A DNA stretch of 64,000 bases. Origin: Volutella citrinella (Eukaryota; Ascomycota; Sordariomycetes; Hypocreales; Nectriaceae). The DNA lies in the NCBI GenBank assembly GCA_034401135.1, contig JAWZSP010000004.1:1116001-1180000 (forward strand), read 5' to 3'. Made by a program: the position numbers and the translations under genes. Position 1 is the first letter of the stretch. The number at the start of each line of letters is the position of its first letter. Of this stretch, positions 33,870-44,612 are shown piece after piece. The notes beneath the pieces were generated by a model. The model made no database searches. It was given only the letters and a program-made list of their open reading frames with translations, and was not told where the DNA came from.

Positions 33870-34826
33870 GTTCGAAGAATACGGGGCCAGATGACAGAGA
33901 GCCGGGATCAATAGGAGAAATACCCGTGGAGCGTTGGAGGGGGGCTCCTCGGCTGTGAATCAAGAAGGAGGGATCCAGGGAGGAGGTGCACAGAATTGCA
34001 GGCCCCGAATGGCTTGGGGGGAGGGAAGTCGGGTTTTGAAAGAATTGTAATGGAAAGAAATGGAGGGTCTGGTTGGGTAGAAAGAGGAGCCTCCCAGATA
34101 GCACCAAGGAAGTGTGTGCCATTGGACAGAGAAATAAGTACTACTAAAGTAGTAGTATATGGCAAGCAGGTCGGCAGCGTCCACTTGGACTTCACTCTCG
34201 CCTCACCCACAACTTGGGGCATCTGGCAGGGGGTGCTTGCTGCGAAGAAGGCTGCCGTCATTGTTCGCAGCCATTGAATAGTGCATAATGAGACCAATGG
34301 GGGAGAAAATGAAGCAGTCGTCCACTTACCACTTTCTGGAGCGCCCAGGCCTGCCCATCCCAGGCCCATACCGACTGCTCTGGCAGTGAATCAAGGGGGT
34401 CTTCGTATTTGGTCCACCTCCACGAAAAGCAAGGCAGACACATGTTGCTTTCTCAATTGTCCGTATCGGCGGTGATTGTCGGTGGATGTGTGATGGGTTG
34501 AGTCTTGAGGGAGCGTGGGCACGGATGAAGGTGAGAAATGACGAGTCCCAGCTGAGTCTGGGCCAAATGCAAGTTAGTAGTAGGAAGTACTCTGTTCAGA
34601 AGCACAATAATTGTCGAGTACTCGCATCTACCGCCTCATAATCCACCCCCCCCCCAATATCCCGCACTGGACTTCTGTCGACTTTCCAGCTCATGCTGTA
34701 AATTGAACAAGGCAGTGTCCAATTCCAAGCCGACCCATTCCATCGGGTCTCGCACAACCAAAACACCGACATAGCCTCCCTATACTATTGCAAACATAAC
34801 AGGGCACACCGGGACAACCCTCCCTG
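33870..34826. other. intergenic with CT/GA-rich promoter region
   Basis: Promoter and 5' UTR of the polyglutamine protein gene and the 3' region of the next minus-strand gene. A C9 run lies near 34648-34656. The near-palindromic ACTACTAAAGTAGTAGT occurs around 34140-34156. No gene is supported. Confidence 0.45.
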
Positions 34827-36224
34827 TTACTCATCCTTCCCATCCTTTCCCGCAGCATACTCCAACTCGTACGTCGGTCGTTTGACATTCGTCAGGACAT
34901 TGGCGAGACGCATCCCACTCTCCCGTTCCTCATCCTCCTGCTCCCCCAGCATCTCATCGATTGTCGCCAACTGGGCCGCCGAGAGAACCGGCTCGCCAGC
35001 CGACGGCAAAAGATATTCAGCCAGCTTGTCTACCTGGGGCCACATGTGTCGCAATCGAATCTTCTAGGGCTTCGTCTGGTCAGTTCACAATCTTAATCAT
35101 CTGTTTCGGGCGGCCGATGCCAGCAGGCAACGGTAAAAACTCACTCGAATCACAACCAGATGCTTTCCTTGCCGCAATTCCGCTTCAAAGGCTTCAAAGT
35201 CCGTCTCATCGCTGAGTGACTTCCAACTGCCGGGTTTTCGGCCCTTCCCTTGGGGCACGGCAAACGTCTCCTTGATGGTCAAGCGAAACGACCATTGATA
35301 GCGTTCGCCCCCCTCCACACCGAGGTGGAAGTACGGCTTGTCCAGAGATTTCAAAAGTGCCGTAGCCTTCTTCTCCCCTTCTGGATTGCAATTTTCCTTG
35401 GCGATCTCAAGCTTCCTCTGAACTGAACTCAGAATGCTGCTGCTGAGATCGTCGTCCGCGGGGTGCCACGCCTCGAGTCGCTCTAGGAGCCCGGCCAAGC
35501 CGACGCCATACGGCACACTCGAGCCATGGAGCAGAGTTTCTCCGGCCAGGTCGATGTCCAGGATGTTGATTCGGAAGTATCCGGGCAGTAGCGCCTTACC
35601 CATGAGAAGTCGTGTCTTTGCAATCTGCCGTAACATGATGGTCATTCCAATGCCTCGCTTGACCGCTGCGGCTGCGGCAGGCAGAAATGACTGGGTTTCG
35701 TTGTCCCACTCCGGAAGACAGTCGTTGTTGAATTCGTGCATGACTAGATTCTTAAACTTGTTTTGGAGGGAGTTGTCGCCTTTCATGATACCCTCTTCCA
35801 CCTCGTCCTTTTTCTTCTTCATTGCCTGGAAGGTTTCGGTCTCCTCAGCTGGCAGGGGCGATGTTTCGTCCATGGGCACATACTATGTTCGGTCAAACCC
35901 ATCAAAGACATACAGAACCTCAACCGGCGCCGACTTTGGTGCCCAAGCGCCAACAAGACCGCCCACCTCGCTTGGTGGAAGAGCCTTGGCCCGAAGACGC
36001 CAGCTCTCCAAGTACCAACAGACCAGGTATTCCTTGGCCTTCTCCAACTCGCGGTCCTGGTGGGAAAGCGATTTCTTGGGTTTGCCTTGGCCGGTCTTCG
36101 TGTCGGGTGCGGAGGCAGCGCCGTTGCTGTTCTCGCCTGGTGCCGGCAGAAGATTGCCAGATGAGTTCGGAGAGACGGTTGGCTGGAAGGCCCCCTTCGT
36201 TCCGCGCGCCAAGCTCTCATCCAT
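34827..36224 (-). CDS. unrecognised protein gene interrupted by an in-frame TAG
   Basis: The frame from ATG 36224 encodes 113 residues (KAKEYLVCWYLESWRLRAKA, then ...VLYVFDGFDRT) and meets TAG at 35883-35885. It then continues in the same frame as YVPMDETSPLPAEE for 246 more codons to a clean GTGAGT donor. Exon 3 (34827-35063) follows an 81-nt intron (35064-35144) with a CTGAC branch and TAG acceptor. Three explanations remain. The TAG could be the 3' end of an 84-nt intron, 35883-35966, whose donor GTGGGC is poor; this gives 410 residues. It could be a nonsense change, for example CAG to TAG. Or translation could begin at ATG 35873. The protein is soluble-looking and helical, with a KKKKDEVEEG stretch and an Ala-rich segment before KRGIGMTIMLRQIAKTRLL. 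No domain is recognised. Confidence 0.7.
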
Positions 36225-36878
36225 GTTGCGTTGTTATTGGTGTTGATGTTGTGGTTGTCTGGGTTGCATCATAACTTTGCCAGGAGAGAAGAAAGGGAGG
36301 AGTGTTTGTTGATAAATACTCTCTGAAGCTCCGAACATGTTTGTAGACGGGCCTGCCACGTGCCAAGCTAATCAAAAGTTGTTGTTCTGGCAACGTTCAT
36401 CACAATGTTCCGTGGCAGCTGGTGCAGGCTGTCGTCTGCGGAGCGTGCCAGCTGGCAGAACCCAGCACTCCTGCGCCGGCTCTGTTCACAGACTTGGAGG
36501 CCGCTCATCTACTAACATCACAGCCCATGACGTAAGGCACATTTCAACCGAGAACGCATGATTCAAATGAAGTAGTCATTACTGACCAGACGCCCGCCCC
36601 CCTGTGGTCTAATGCTCGCTGACCAAACCTGATGTAATGTACAATGGCCCATGGAGGTGAGATCGTCCGTTACATTACAATGCTTCCAAACTCCACCAGC
36701 GCTGTATTCCAGCATGTACAAGGGAACAAAATATTCCGTCCTCAATCTCCGGAGATGGGCGTCCGACTCTCCCATTCCGTCTCTTTTCGTCCATCTATCC
36801 ACTATTAAGGATATTCGATGCCAGTCAAAATGGGCTGACGATTGCGCAATAAAATGAAAAGGGGTAGTTGTTTGTGTT
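36225..36878. other. intergenic, unknown gene to TIM23
   Basis: The promoter of the gene starting at 36224 and the 3' region of TIM23, whose spliced stop is at 36879. Nothing else is supported. Confidence 0.5.
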
Positions 36879-37644
36879 TTACAGATTCAGCTCGGAGGAT
36901 TTAGGCTGCTCGGGAATAGGGAAGAAAGATCGTCGAATAATCTAGATGTCTGTCAGCGAGTGTGCACTTTCTCAACTTGTACTGGGTGAGGGGAAGACCT
37001 ACAGCCCAGACACCAGCAACAGAGGCGACGATACCACCAGAGACCATCATGGGACGAAGACCACGAGTGCTCTTGAAGACCATGCCACTAAGGGCACCAG
37101 CCAGAATGGTGTTGGCAGCATCGTGTTTGCCACGGATGGAGCCAATCAGGGAGTTGATGCAGTTGTAGACAATCGCGACCACACCAGCGGAGTTACCCAG
37201 GAAGGGGCCGCGTCGGGTCACCGAGTTGAGCACCGAGTTCAATCGCAGCTTGGGGGGCTGGCCGTCCGACTTCCTGAGACCCTCCTGAAGACCCCAGGCG
37301 CCTCCTATCGAGAGACCAGTCAGGTATGTGATGCCGGTTCCGTAGCAGAGATCGTCAGTGAAGCCTCGCGAGGGCAGGACGGATTGGCCGCCTGGCAGGT
37401 CGGACAGAGCAGAGTCTTCGAGGGAGAGGTATTCCAGGGCGTCCTTGTTCAGGCCAGCGAGGGGGTGCAGTTGCGACGGGTCGGCGAAGGCAGAGCTCTG
37501 CAAAAATGACTCGACGCCCTGGCCTTGCATGGGGTCGAAGGATAGGTGGGTGTGCTCTTGGGTAGGATGCTGCTGCACCTGCTGCTGCTGTTGCTGGTGG
37601 GGGGGCTTGTTGCCGCCAGTGAAGGCATTCCAAAGAGACGACAT
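36879..37644 (-). CDS. TIM23: TIM23, mitochondrial inner-membrane protein import channel subunit
   Basis: Core channel subunit of the TIM23 presequence translocase in the mitochondrial inner membrane. There are 234 residues from exons 37003-37644 and 36879-36941. The hydrophilic intermembrane-space N-terminus includes a glutamine run at 17-25 and SLWNAFTGG. The Tim17/22/23 domain starts near residue 98 (CYGTGITYLTGLSIGGAWGL), continues through NSVLNSVTRRGPFLGNSAGV and AANTILAGALSGMVFKSTRG, and ends with MMVSGGIVASVAGVWA. Reading through the intron gives an unlikely end. Splicing at GTAGGT (37002) to CTAG (36942) gives IIRRSFFPIPEQPKSSELNL, the basic/FFPIP tail expected for fungal Tim23. The Walker-like glycine-rich spacing of the TM helices is typical of the family. 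In-frame sequence upstream of ATG 37644 has no homology features. Confidence 0.95.
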
Positions 37645-38217
37645 TATTGCGGCTGGAAGGTGGACGGCGGCGAGACGAAGGGAGGGGGCGGCGCGATGAG
37701 AAGTCGAGGACGGATTGAAAGTCGCAAGGTCTTCCTTATCCGAAGTTCGGGGAATCGCATCGATGGGCGGGAGGCTTACCGGCTGGAAAATTTTGGGCGC
37801 CAGCGCGACCTGGTCCGTGCGTTGTCTTGGAGTTCCAAGGATTGTCACGTGATACAAGATATCAAGACGGATGGCCTCAGCAATGGGCATTGGAGCAAGA
37901 ATATCACTTTGCTGCTCGAGTAAGGTTGACTGAGGTTGCTGGGGCTGTCAGTGTTCTATAGCTCCAGTATTGATCATTTTCTCCTCCTCATTTCGGTTCG
38001 ATGGTGCTTTTCTCAGCTCCGTTTCAATATATTCTGAAGGAAACATCTTCAGACTCTGCCCGCTCACGACAGCATCGTTTACAGAAACAGCTATTATTGG
38101 GACTCGTCGGGGGAACAGTTATTGCAGAGACGGTATCAGAGTTTGTATTGTAGACAGGATCGCTTGAAAATATCCAGATAAGGTACCGTGCACCCCAGCC
38201 TTCTCGTGGTGCATGGC
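37645..38217. other. intergenic, TIM23 promoter and CAB5 3' end
   Basis: A same-strand spacer of 573 bp, with the TIM23 promoter adjacent to 37645. No gene is supported. Confidence 0.5.
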
Positions 38218-39039
38218 TTAGAGCTTGCCTTTGAGCTCCTTCTGCTTCTCCCATTGCTGGTTGATCTGCCTGTTCTGCCAGTACCTCCAAGTCGCCAGAG
38301 CAATAGCCAGCGGAGGACAACCCAGCAGCAGCCAGGACCACCAGTCGGGGCTCTGCCTGTGCATGTCCTTGATGGCGACGTCCAGCTGCTGCTGCAACTC
38401 TTCACGGGTTCCGTCGTTCCAAAGCACAGCTCCCTTGCCGGGCCCCCGCGCCTCGGCTCTGCGGGCCTTCTCCCTCACGTCTCCCTGGCTGTTGACGCGG
38501 TTCTCTGCATCCTCGGCGCTGAGGTGAGGGTCGCGGGCACGTAGCCGCTCCATCTGGATGGCCGGATCGCGCACGCCGACCACTACAGCGACGCCGCAGA
38601 AGCGATCCAGGCCGCTCTCGAAGAGCAGGGGGATGTCCAGCACGATGGCCCAGTGGCCGCTGAGGTAGTTGGACAGGATCATGCGGAACATGGCCCACCG
38701 GACGGCGGGATGGACGATGCCGTTCAAAACAGCGCGGTCCCGCTTGCGCTCGTCGCTGGTGCCAAAGACGCGGCGGCCAAGCGCAGGGCGGTTGAGCGGT
38801 CGACCCTTGCCATTGGGGCCATCAACGGGCATGTCATCGAAGGAGTCGACCAGAAGATCGGGTGTCGTAGGGCCGAAGTACTTCACGATGGCGGCATAGC
38901 CGGGTGTGCCAGGCTCGACGACCTGCCGAGCGAGGATGTCGGCATCGACAATCGGGAGGTTGTATGGCGGGGAGGAAAGCAGCGACGAGACAGTCGACTT
39001 TCCCGTCGCGATTGAGCCAGTGAGTCCAATGAGAAGCAT
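38218..39039 (-). CDS. CAB5: dephospho-CoA kinase (last step of CoA synthesis)
   Basis: Catalyses ATP-dependent phosphorylation of the 3'-hydroxyl of dephospho-CoA to give coenzyme A. Single exon, 273 residues, ATG 39039. The P-loop GLTGSIATGKST lies at residues 5-16. The CoaE signatures follow: VDADILARQVVEPGTPGY; GRRVFGTSDERKRDRAVLNG with the IVHPAVR motif; VLDIPLLFESG; and VVVGVRDPAIQMERLRARD. A hydrophobic helix sits near the C-terminus at about 234-254 (WSWLLLGCPPLAIALATW), followed by a Lys/Gln-rich tail. That architecture fits fungal Cab5, which is reported on lipid particles and mitochondria, so membrane anchoring is inferred. Length and motifs match the family with no insertions beyond a short PDLLVDSFDDMPVDGPNGK loop. 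Confidence 0.95.
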   Translation of the reverse strand: MLLIGLTGSIATGKSTVSSLLSSPPYNLPIVDADILARQVVEPGTPGYAAIVKYFGPTTPDLLVDSFDDMPVDGPNGKGRPLNRPALGRRVFGTSDERKRDRAVLNGIVHPAVRWAMFRMILSNYLSGHWAIVLDIPLLFESGLDRFCGVAVVVGVRDPAIQMERLRARDPHLSAEDAENRVNSQGDVREKARRAEARGPGKGAVLWNDGTREELQQQLDVAIKDMHRQSPDWWSWLLLGCPPLAIALATWRYWQNRQINQQWEKQKELKGKL

Positions 39040-40289
39040 GACAGCGACTTTGGAGTGGCAGGTTTTGGTTTGACAGAGCGACTACGTTCCAATGGTGCTG
39101 TCCATGAACTGATAGCCAGCTCGGCATGTGATGTGCGGAATGATGCCATTATAGCCTTGGCTATTTACGTCGGCAAACCGCGCCAATCGTCCCGAGACAC
39201 CGGATGCAGGGTTTTCGCAAAAAGTCACACACACGCGTGGTGACCTCTCGTGACAACCAGACGATCCTTATCACCACCACTCGCCAGTTGATAGCGGCGA
39301 CAAGCCACTCGTTTCATGTTTTACACAGCTGTCTAAAAATTGGAAAAATTCCGACAAGAAATGTTGAGAACACCCCACAGTCACAGACCTCTGATGTAGT
39401 CCGCGGCTGATTAGGAAGAGCGTTCACATGGGATTTTCTCTCGGAGGCCGGGAACGGAAGGAAACCCACAGAAAATCAAGGATAACCCTCAGCAAGCCAC
39501 AGTGTGGAGCCGCCTTAAGTAAAAATTAACAAATGTCAACTTTACTCTACTGATAGAGAGAAAAGAAGAAGAAAGGGAAAAGATGCGGTTTGGGGACGCA
39601 CGCTTTTATGCTGCCTGAGCGCGGGCTCGGCTAGTCCGTATTGGGCTAGCTCTGTGTCACGTGTTGAAAATTTTGAAGGAGGCTGGCAGTGACAGGGGCA
39701 GAGCCTTCAGAAGCGGCAGCAGTTAGCTGGTGGGGTCATGCAGGAGAATATTGTGAATGCCGGGACAACGCGCAGATGGAAGTGGACCCTCATATGTGAT
39801 CAAGGGCTCAAGAAATGATCGCAAACACAGGGTAGGCATGTCTTGGTTTTATTGAGTCGAGCAGTCGATAATGGGCCCAATTCTGCCCCAATCCATGTTC
39901 ATCACAAGTGATCAAAGCCTGACTCTTGATCATGTAAGGACTCATACTGTAAAGACTTATACTGCTATTGAGCGCCAGCAATGGACCAATTGCACGCACG
40001 GAAACAGGATTGAAGCATTGAAATATTGGTGATGGTCAAGTTGGTCGTTATTATTCAGTATCGACATGTTTTGTAGGTTTTTGACCACGTTCCAACCCCG
40101 CCAAATGCAAAACCAGCCGTGCCACCCTGTCCGCCCATTTTTGTCCGCCAGGTTTTTTTAATTGATAGTCCAGAAAGAAATGCCAAAGCCAAACGCCCAT
40201 AGTGGTTCCATACCACATGCCACCGAGTGCAGAATTCAGGATACATTCAAGGAGAACTTTGTATAGACAGCTGTCTGTTACGCTGCACA
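39040..40289. other. intergenic, CAB5 promoter and transporter 3' region
   Basis: About 1.25 kb. It holds the CAB5 promoter and, beyond, the 3' end of the PQ-loop transporter gene. A TCACGTG E-box-like site is near 39658. Nearby purine-rich DNA (GAGAGAAAAGAAGAAGAAAG, 39555-39574) looks regulatory or structural. No gene is called. Confidence 0.45.
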
Positions 40290-41598
40290 TTAGTTTCGGG
40301 AAGGAGGGTATACGGAATCGCCCCTCTGGAGCAATGGCCTGTGGTCCCATTGATCCTCATCAATGCTTTCCTCGTCCTCGTTGTAATCGACTTCGTCGAA
40401 ATAGTCCACTTCGACGGCGTCGGGCTTGCTGTACATGAAGTATTGGGCAAACACGCCGAGATCCAGGAAGAGGGTCACGAGACTACCCGCCAACCAGCTC
40501 AGGTTGACGAGGATGTACCGGCCGTAGAGATTGGCGGCTTCTCCAGGCTGGCACCGAGTATGCGCGCACTTGGGCTCGTAGGCGAAGATGGAGAGCACGT
40601 AGGTAATGTTGCCGAGGCACGCGAAGAGGAAGAAGAGCATGCTAAGCCCATCAGTCGTCTTGCGGCGCCAATTGAGGATCAGCTGGGGCAGCCGGGAGGC
40701 AATGTACGAGACAGTGCACAGGTAGCCAAAGACTTGCCCCAGCACGTTGAATTCGAGAGACTCGCCCTCCTTGGGTGCATCCTTCTCGCCTTTAGTTGCC
40801 TTGCGGCCGAGGAACCAGCCAAGCACACCAGCAGCACAGACCATGAGGACTATGATTGAGTTCCAAACAATGGTCTGCATTACGGTTGGCGGCGACTCAG
40901 TTCCCTTGGCTTCGGGGATATGAGAGACGGCGGGGGACAGGCCAGACCAGTCCGAACCTCGACGCTCGTTAAAGGTTACATGGCCGTTGTTCAGGAGTCC
41001 AGTGCGCTCATTCGGTTCGCCGCGGGTTCGATCAGCCGGTTTCGGAGCAGGGGTTGGTTCATCCCGCCAGGTGAATCCGCGGTAGTAGAAACATTGACCG
41101 AGGAGCACGAGGTCGGCGATGGTGTAGTAGATGGCAAGGATAATCTGGAGGGGGAAAATGATCAGCCAGGTGTTTCCACGGGACGGCAAACGCAACATGG
41201 TGGTATCATACCATCGTCGGCAGGACGCCCTGCAGGACTGCGCCCAGGATATTGAAGACATCGCCGAGAAGCCAGACGATGATGAACTGGATCGACAACG
41301 CATCTGCGCTTCCGCGCTGGAAGTTCTGGATGATCTGTGGGGAGAAGACAACCACTAGGTCGAGAGTCAGTCAAGTTCGTGGCAAGCAGGCACGGAGAGA
41401 GTCAAGGAATTGACCGGGGTGGCGACATACCCCAGCAAGCAATAGAGATGGAGCTAGGGTGAAGAGATGAGTTAGCTGACAGATCGATCTCATTGACACA
41501 GCTAGAGCTAGCAAGAAGAATTTCCAGTAGACGACTTACCCGCATATGCCAGAGATGGCCTCAACATCGAGGTTGAGCGCCTGGGTCGGTGGTGTCAT
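40290..41598 (-). CDS. PQ-loop vacuolar basic amino acid transporter (Ypq/Stm1 type)
   Basis: A seven-helix PQ-loop protein of 359 residues. Yeast Ypq1-3 are vacuolar exporters/importers of cationic amino acids, and vacuolar placement here is inferred. Exons: 41540-41598, 41431-41453 (only 23 nt), 41212-41354 and 40290-41144. All three introns have GTAAGT/GTATGT/GTATGA donors. The joined N-terminus reads DVEAISGICGSISIACWVVV, then FSPQIIQNFQRGSADALS; this is the first PQ loop (P33-Q34). The second PQ motif is SRLPQLILNWRRKTTDGLS. Between the two repeats lies a long hydrophilic loop (PAPKPADRTRGEPNERTGLL). The C-terminus is acidic (DYFDEVDYNEDEESIDED) and ends in DSVYPPSRN. Family length and motif spacing fit. 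The start is the ATG at 41598 rather than the longer upstream frame. Confidence 0.93.
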
Positions 41599-43301
41599 GA
41601 CGATGATGGTGGACCGGCCGGTGGGCCTGGTGGGCTTGGAAGTGCGGAAGAGACACTCGATGAATGCGCTGCTTGCGCTTTCAGCGACACGGGGACGCGG
41701 GGGCCGCGGTGTCGAGTGCAATTCCTCCGGAGTCTTTTGCTGGCGAGGTCCGTGATCGTCCCAGAATCCCAGCTCAAGCTCGATGACGCCGATGAAAGTG
41801 AATGAGTGTTCCGGGAACGACTGGAGAAACGAAGGAAAGGAAAGGGAAAGCTAGCCAGCCGAGTGGGGGTCCCGAGGGTGACTAGTAGGTGGCGACAGAA
41901 GGGGGTCAAGAAAAAGACTTTTTTTCTTCCTCTTACGTTTGTCTGCAATAATTAGCACGTTATGCCGGCGCCCGGTTTTTTTTTTTTACAGACTCTCACA
42001 GAGTCCTAGCGGTGCATGGCCTCTGCAGGCTTCCAGAAACCACCCACGTGCCCCCCAAATATAGTTCCCTAGCTGTTGCTCCGACGTCACTGTGCGGGTT
42101 AGAGTGCGGGGGAGATGCCACTAAATCCCAGGAGCTGCAGGCTGGCGCTGGCACCGGCGATGGTCGTTGTGCGGAATCTCAGTAGACCGGTCCCTGGAAG
42201 CGTACAGGAGGCGCTGGAGTTTGGCTGGTGTGGTTGCTCCCCGTGCTGGTTGTGTCATTCATCAGATGAGATGATGTGCGTGCCGAGAGGCTGCCTAGCG
42301 GTCCTGGCCTCGTTAGCGCTGGCTGTACAGAGCACTGGCGATGGAATTCTCGGCTGCAGCGAGGGCCAATGCGGATGGGCCAGTGCTGAGCCTTTTCCCG
42401 CGGTCCATGTCCCTGGAGCCGGACATATGATACGCGACAGGAGAACCACGCACCCGAGCAGATAATTATTGCTGCATGTGTCAGTTCCAATGGAAACAAT
42501 TGCCGGACCGCCGGATTGCAACCTCTTGCTTTTTTGGACGAGGCAGAAAATTTTCGTCCCTATACGACCCAGCAGGCTGAAACAATCCCCAAGAATTTGA
42601 GGCGAGTTGCCTGGCATCACGTATTCCACATGCCACGTTTGCCGTTGCATTCCGGCGCGCCGCGCGACGCCAATGCACTGGCCGTCGCAATGGCTGAGTG
42701 ATGCGTCAACTGTCAGGTACAGCAGCCGCAGGTGGGTGTGCAGACCCGCGTCTGAACATACATGATCCTTCGATCTGATGCAACGCCTCACAGACATGTG
42801 CCCGTACATGTACAGTGTGACGCACGCGTGCAGTCACTGTGGTGGGTGGAAGCTGGCAACGACCCAATAGAGGCGCCTGCGCTTTCCATTCATGTCGACC
42901 CTCTGATGGCTACTCCACGCTTTCTGAGATCCAGCCCATCCCCAAAAGAAGACCCCCACATTTGCCATCGCCGTTGTATTACCAATCGCACCCAGCAATC
43001 CGCGCCGTTGCCCTCCATTCTTTGCTGCCCGGCCCCTCACCTACCGCCCGCTGGCCAGTACTAGCACCGAGAGTTAGCATGCAGCGTCCTCGTCTCGAGG
43101 CGTCCTCGCCCATCCCTTGAGCCCTCAGTGTGCGATACAGGCCGCCCCCCGTACCACTGAGTCAATTTGATATCCAAAGTCTCACCTTCTCATCTCCCTC
43201 TCACACGACCCGTTACTCAGTTCGGCCCTCGCTCTCATCGCTATTGGACCATCCACTTCACCAACCAAAGCGCCACAGCATCCAACGACTCTTCATTCCA
43301 C
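41599..43301. other. divergent intergenic region, PQ-loop transporter and NADH pyrophosphatase
   Basis: A 1.7-kb shared upstream region between diverging genes. A T10-11 run at about 41979-41989 and GC-rich promoter-like sequence before 43302 are visible. No gene is supported, although several chance ORFs overlap. Confidence 0.45.
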
Positions 43302-44612
43302 ATGCCAGCCAACGCCCCCCCACCCCATCTGCCAGATGTCGCCGTTTTGCAGAACGACGACTCCATGTTGACTCGGCGCTTTGGCAAGGAGGTCGTCAAC
43401 TACTACGCCGGCGGCCGTGTCAATCGCTTCTCCTTCCTGCGCCCCGATGCCGTGTTTCTGAGGCGAGCAGCCGCCAGCCCGGCCACCCGCTACCTGGCCC
43501 TGAGCGAACTGAATGCCTTGGTCGTCGATAAGACTGAGCTCGCCTACTTGACTTTTGAAGATGTGAAACCTTTGATTGGTTCCGAGCCCTTCCGGCTCAC
43601 CGAGGACGAGTGTATCAAGGGCTTTGACTCCACCAAGCCCAGCCCGCTTGTTGTCTTCCTCGGCATGTTGGAAGATGACAAGGACGCCTCCTCCTACGAA
43701 TCCTCAGAGCATGGAGATATCAAAGGCCAGCCCTGCTTCGCCGTCGATATCACCCCCCGCGGCTCTTATGCCGAAGCCGCCACAGCCTTTATCAAGGCTC
43801 AGGAAGCCAAGGGCCTCTCCATCGACCCAAATGCCCGATCCATGGCACTGAACTCCGCAGCCGGTGCGTCTGAATAGATAGTCTTGCACTCCGGGTGTTG
43901 CCGAAACTAACCCAGGAAAATAGCCGCCCTCTTCGCCCAGGCTCGATCCATCATTGACTGGAACAACCGCAGCCCCTTCTGTGCCGGGTGTGGAAAACCC
44001 AACCTCTCCGTCCACGCCGGGTACAAGCGCGTCTGCCCTCCCACAGACCTCGAGGGCGGCTCAGAGCCCCGGTCGCGCGGCGACTGCCCTACGCGCCATG
44101 GCATCTCAAACATCTGCTTCCCGCGAACGGACCCCACTATGATTGCGGCCGTTGTCTCTGCAGATGGCCAGCGCATCCTGCTCGGCCGCCAGAAGCGCTG
44201 GCCCCCGTACTGGTTCAGCACCCTCGCCGGCTTCCTCGAGCCTGGCGAGTCCATCGAGGAGTCTGTACGTCGCGAGGTCTGGGAGGAGGCCGGTGTTCGC
44301 GTGGGCCGCGTCGTCATCCACTCCAGCCAGCCGTGGCCGTACCCGTCCAGCCTCATGATCGGAGCCATTGCCCAGGCTCTCCCCGGCGACGGCGAAGTCA
44401 TCAGCCTCAATGACAAGGAGCTCGAGGCTGCCAGGTGGTTCACCATGGACGAGGCTCGCAAGGCGCTGCAGTTCGGCACCAGTGCCCTCGGCGCCGCGGC
44501 TCCGGAAGGCTACACGGAGGGCGACCTCCGACTCCCCCCGAGCCAGGCCATCGCCAACCAGCTCATCAAGGCCGTGGTGGAAGGCTTCCTGGATGTCTCT
44601 CCCAAGATTTAG
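43302..44612 (+). CDS. NPY1: NADH pyrophosphatase, Nudix family (Npy1/NUDT12-like)
   Basis: Hydrolyses NADH (and NAD-capped or related dinucleotides) to NMNH and AMP. There are 416 residues from exons 43302-43863 and 43924-44612 (60-nt intron, GTGCGT donor, ACTAAC branch, TAG acceptor). The N-terminal NudF-like domain includes YYAGGRVNRFSFLRPDAVFL. A zinc-ribbon-type Cys set follows at C207, C210, C225 and C242. The Nudix box GFLEPGESIE...REVWEEAGV covers about 290-312 with the catalytic glutamates. The NADH-specificity motif SQPWPYPSS at 322-330 is the diagnostic signature of this subfamily. Yeast Npy1 is peroxisomal; this protein ends in SPKI, which is not a canonical PTS1, so location is open. 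The frame runs upstream to a TTG at 43167, but ATG 43302 is the first ATG. Confidence 0.95.
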
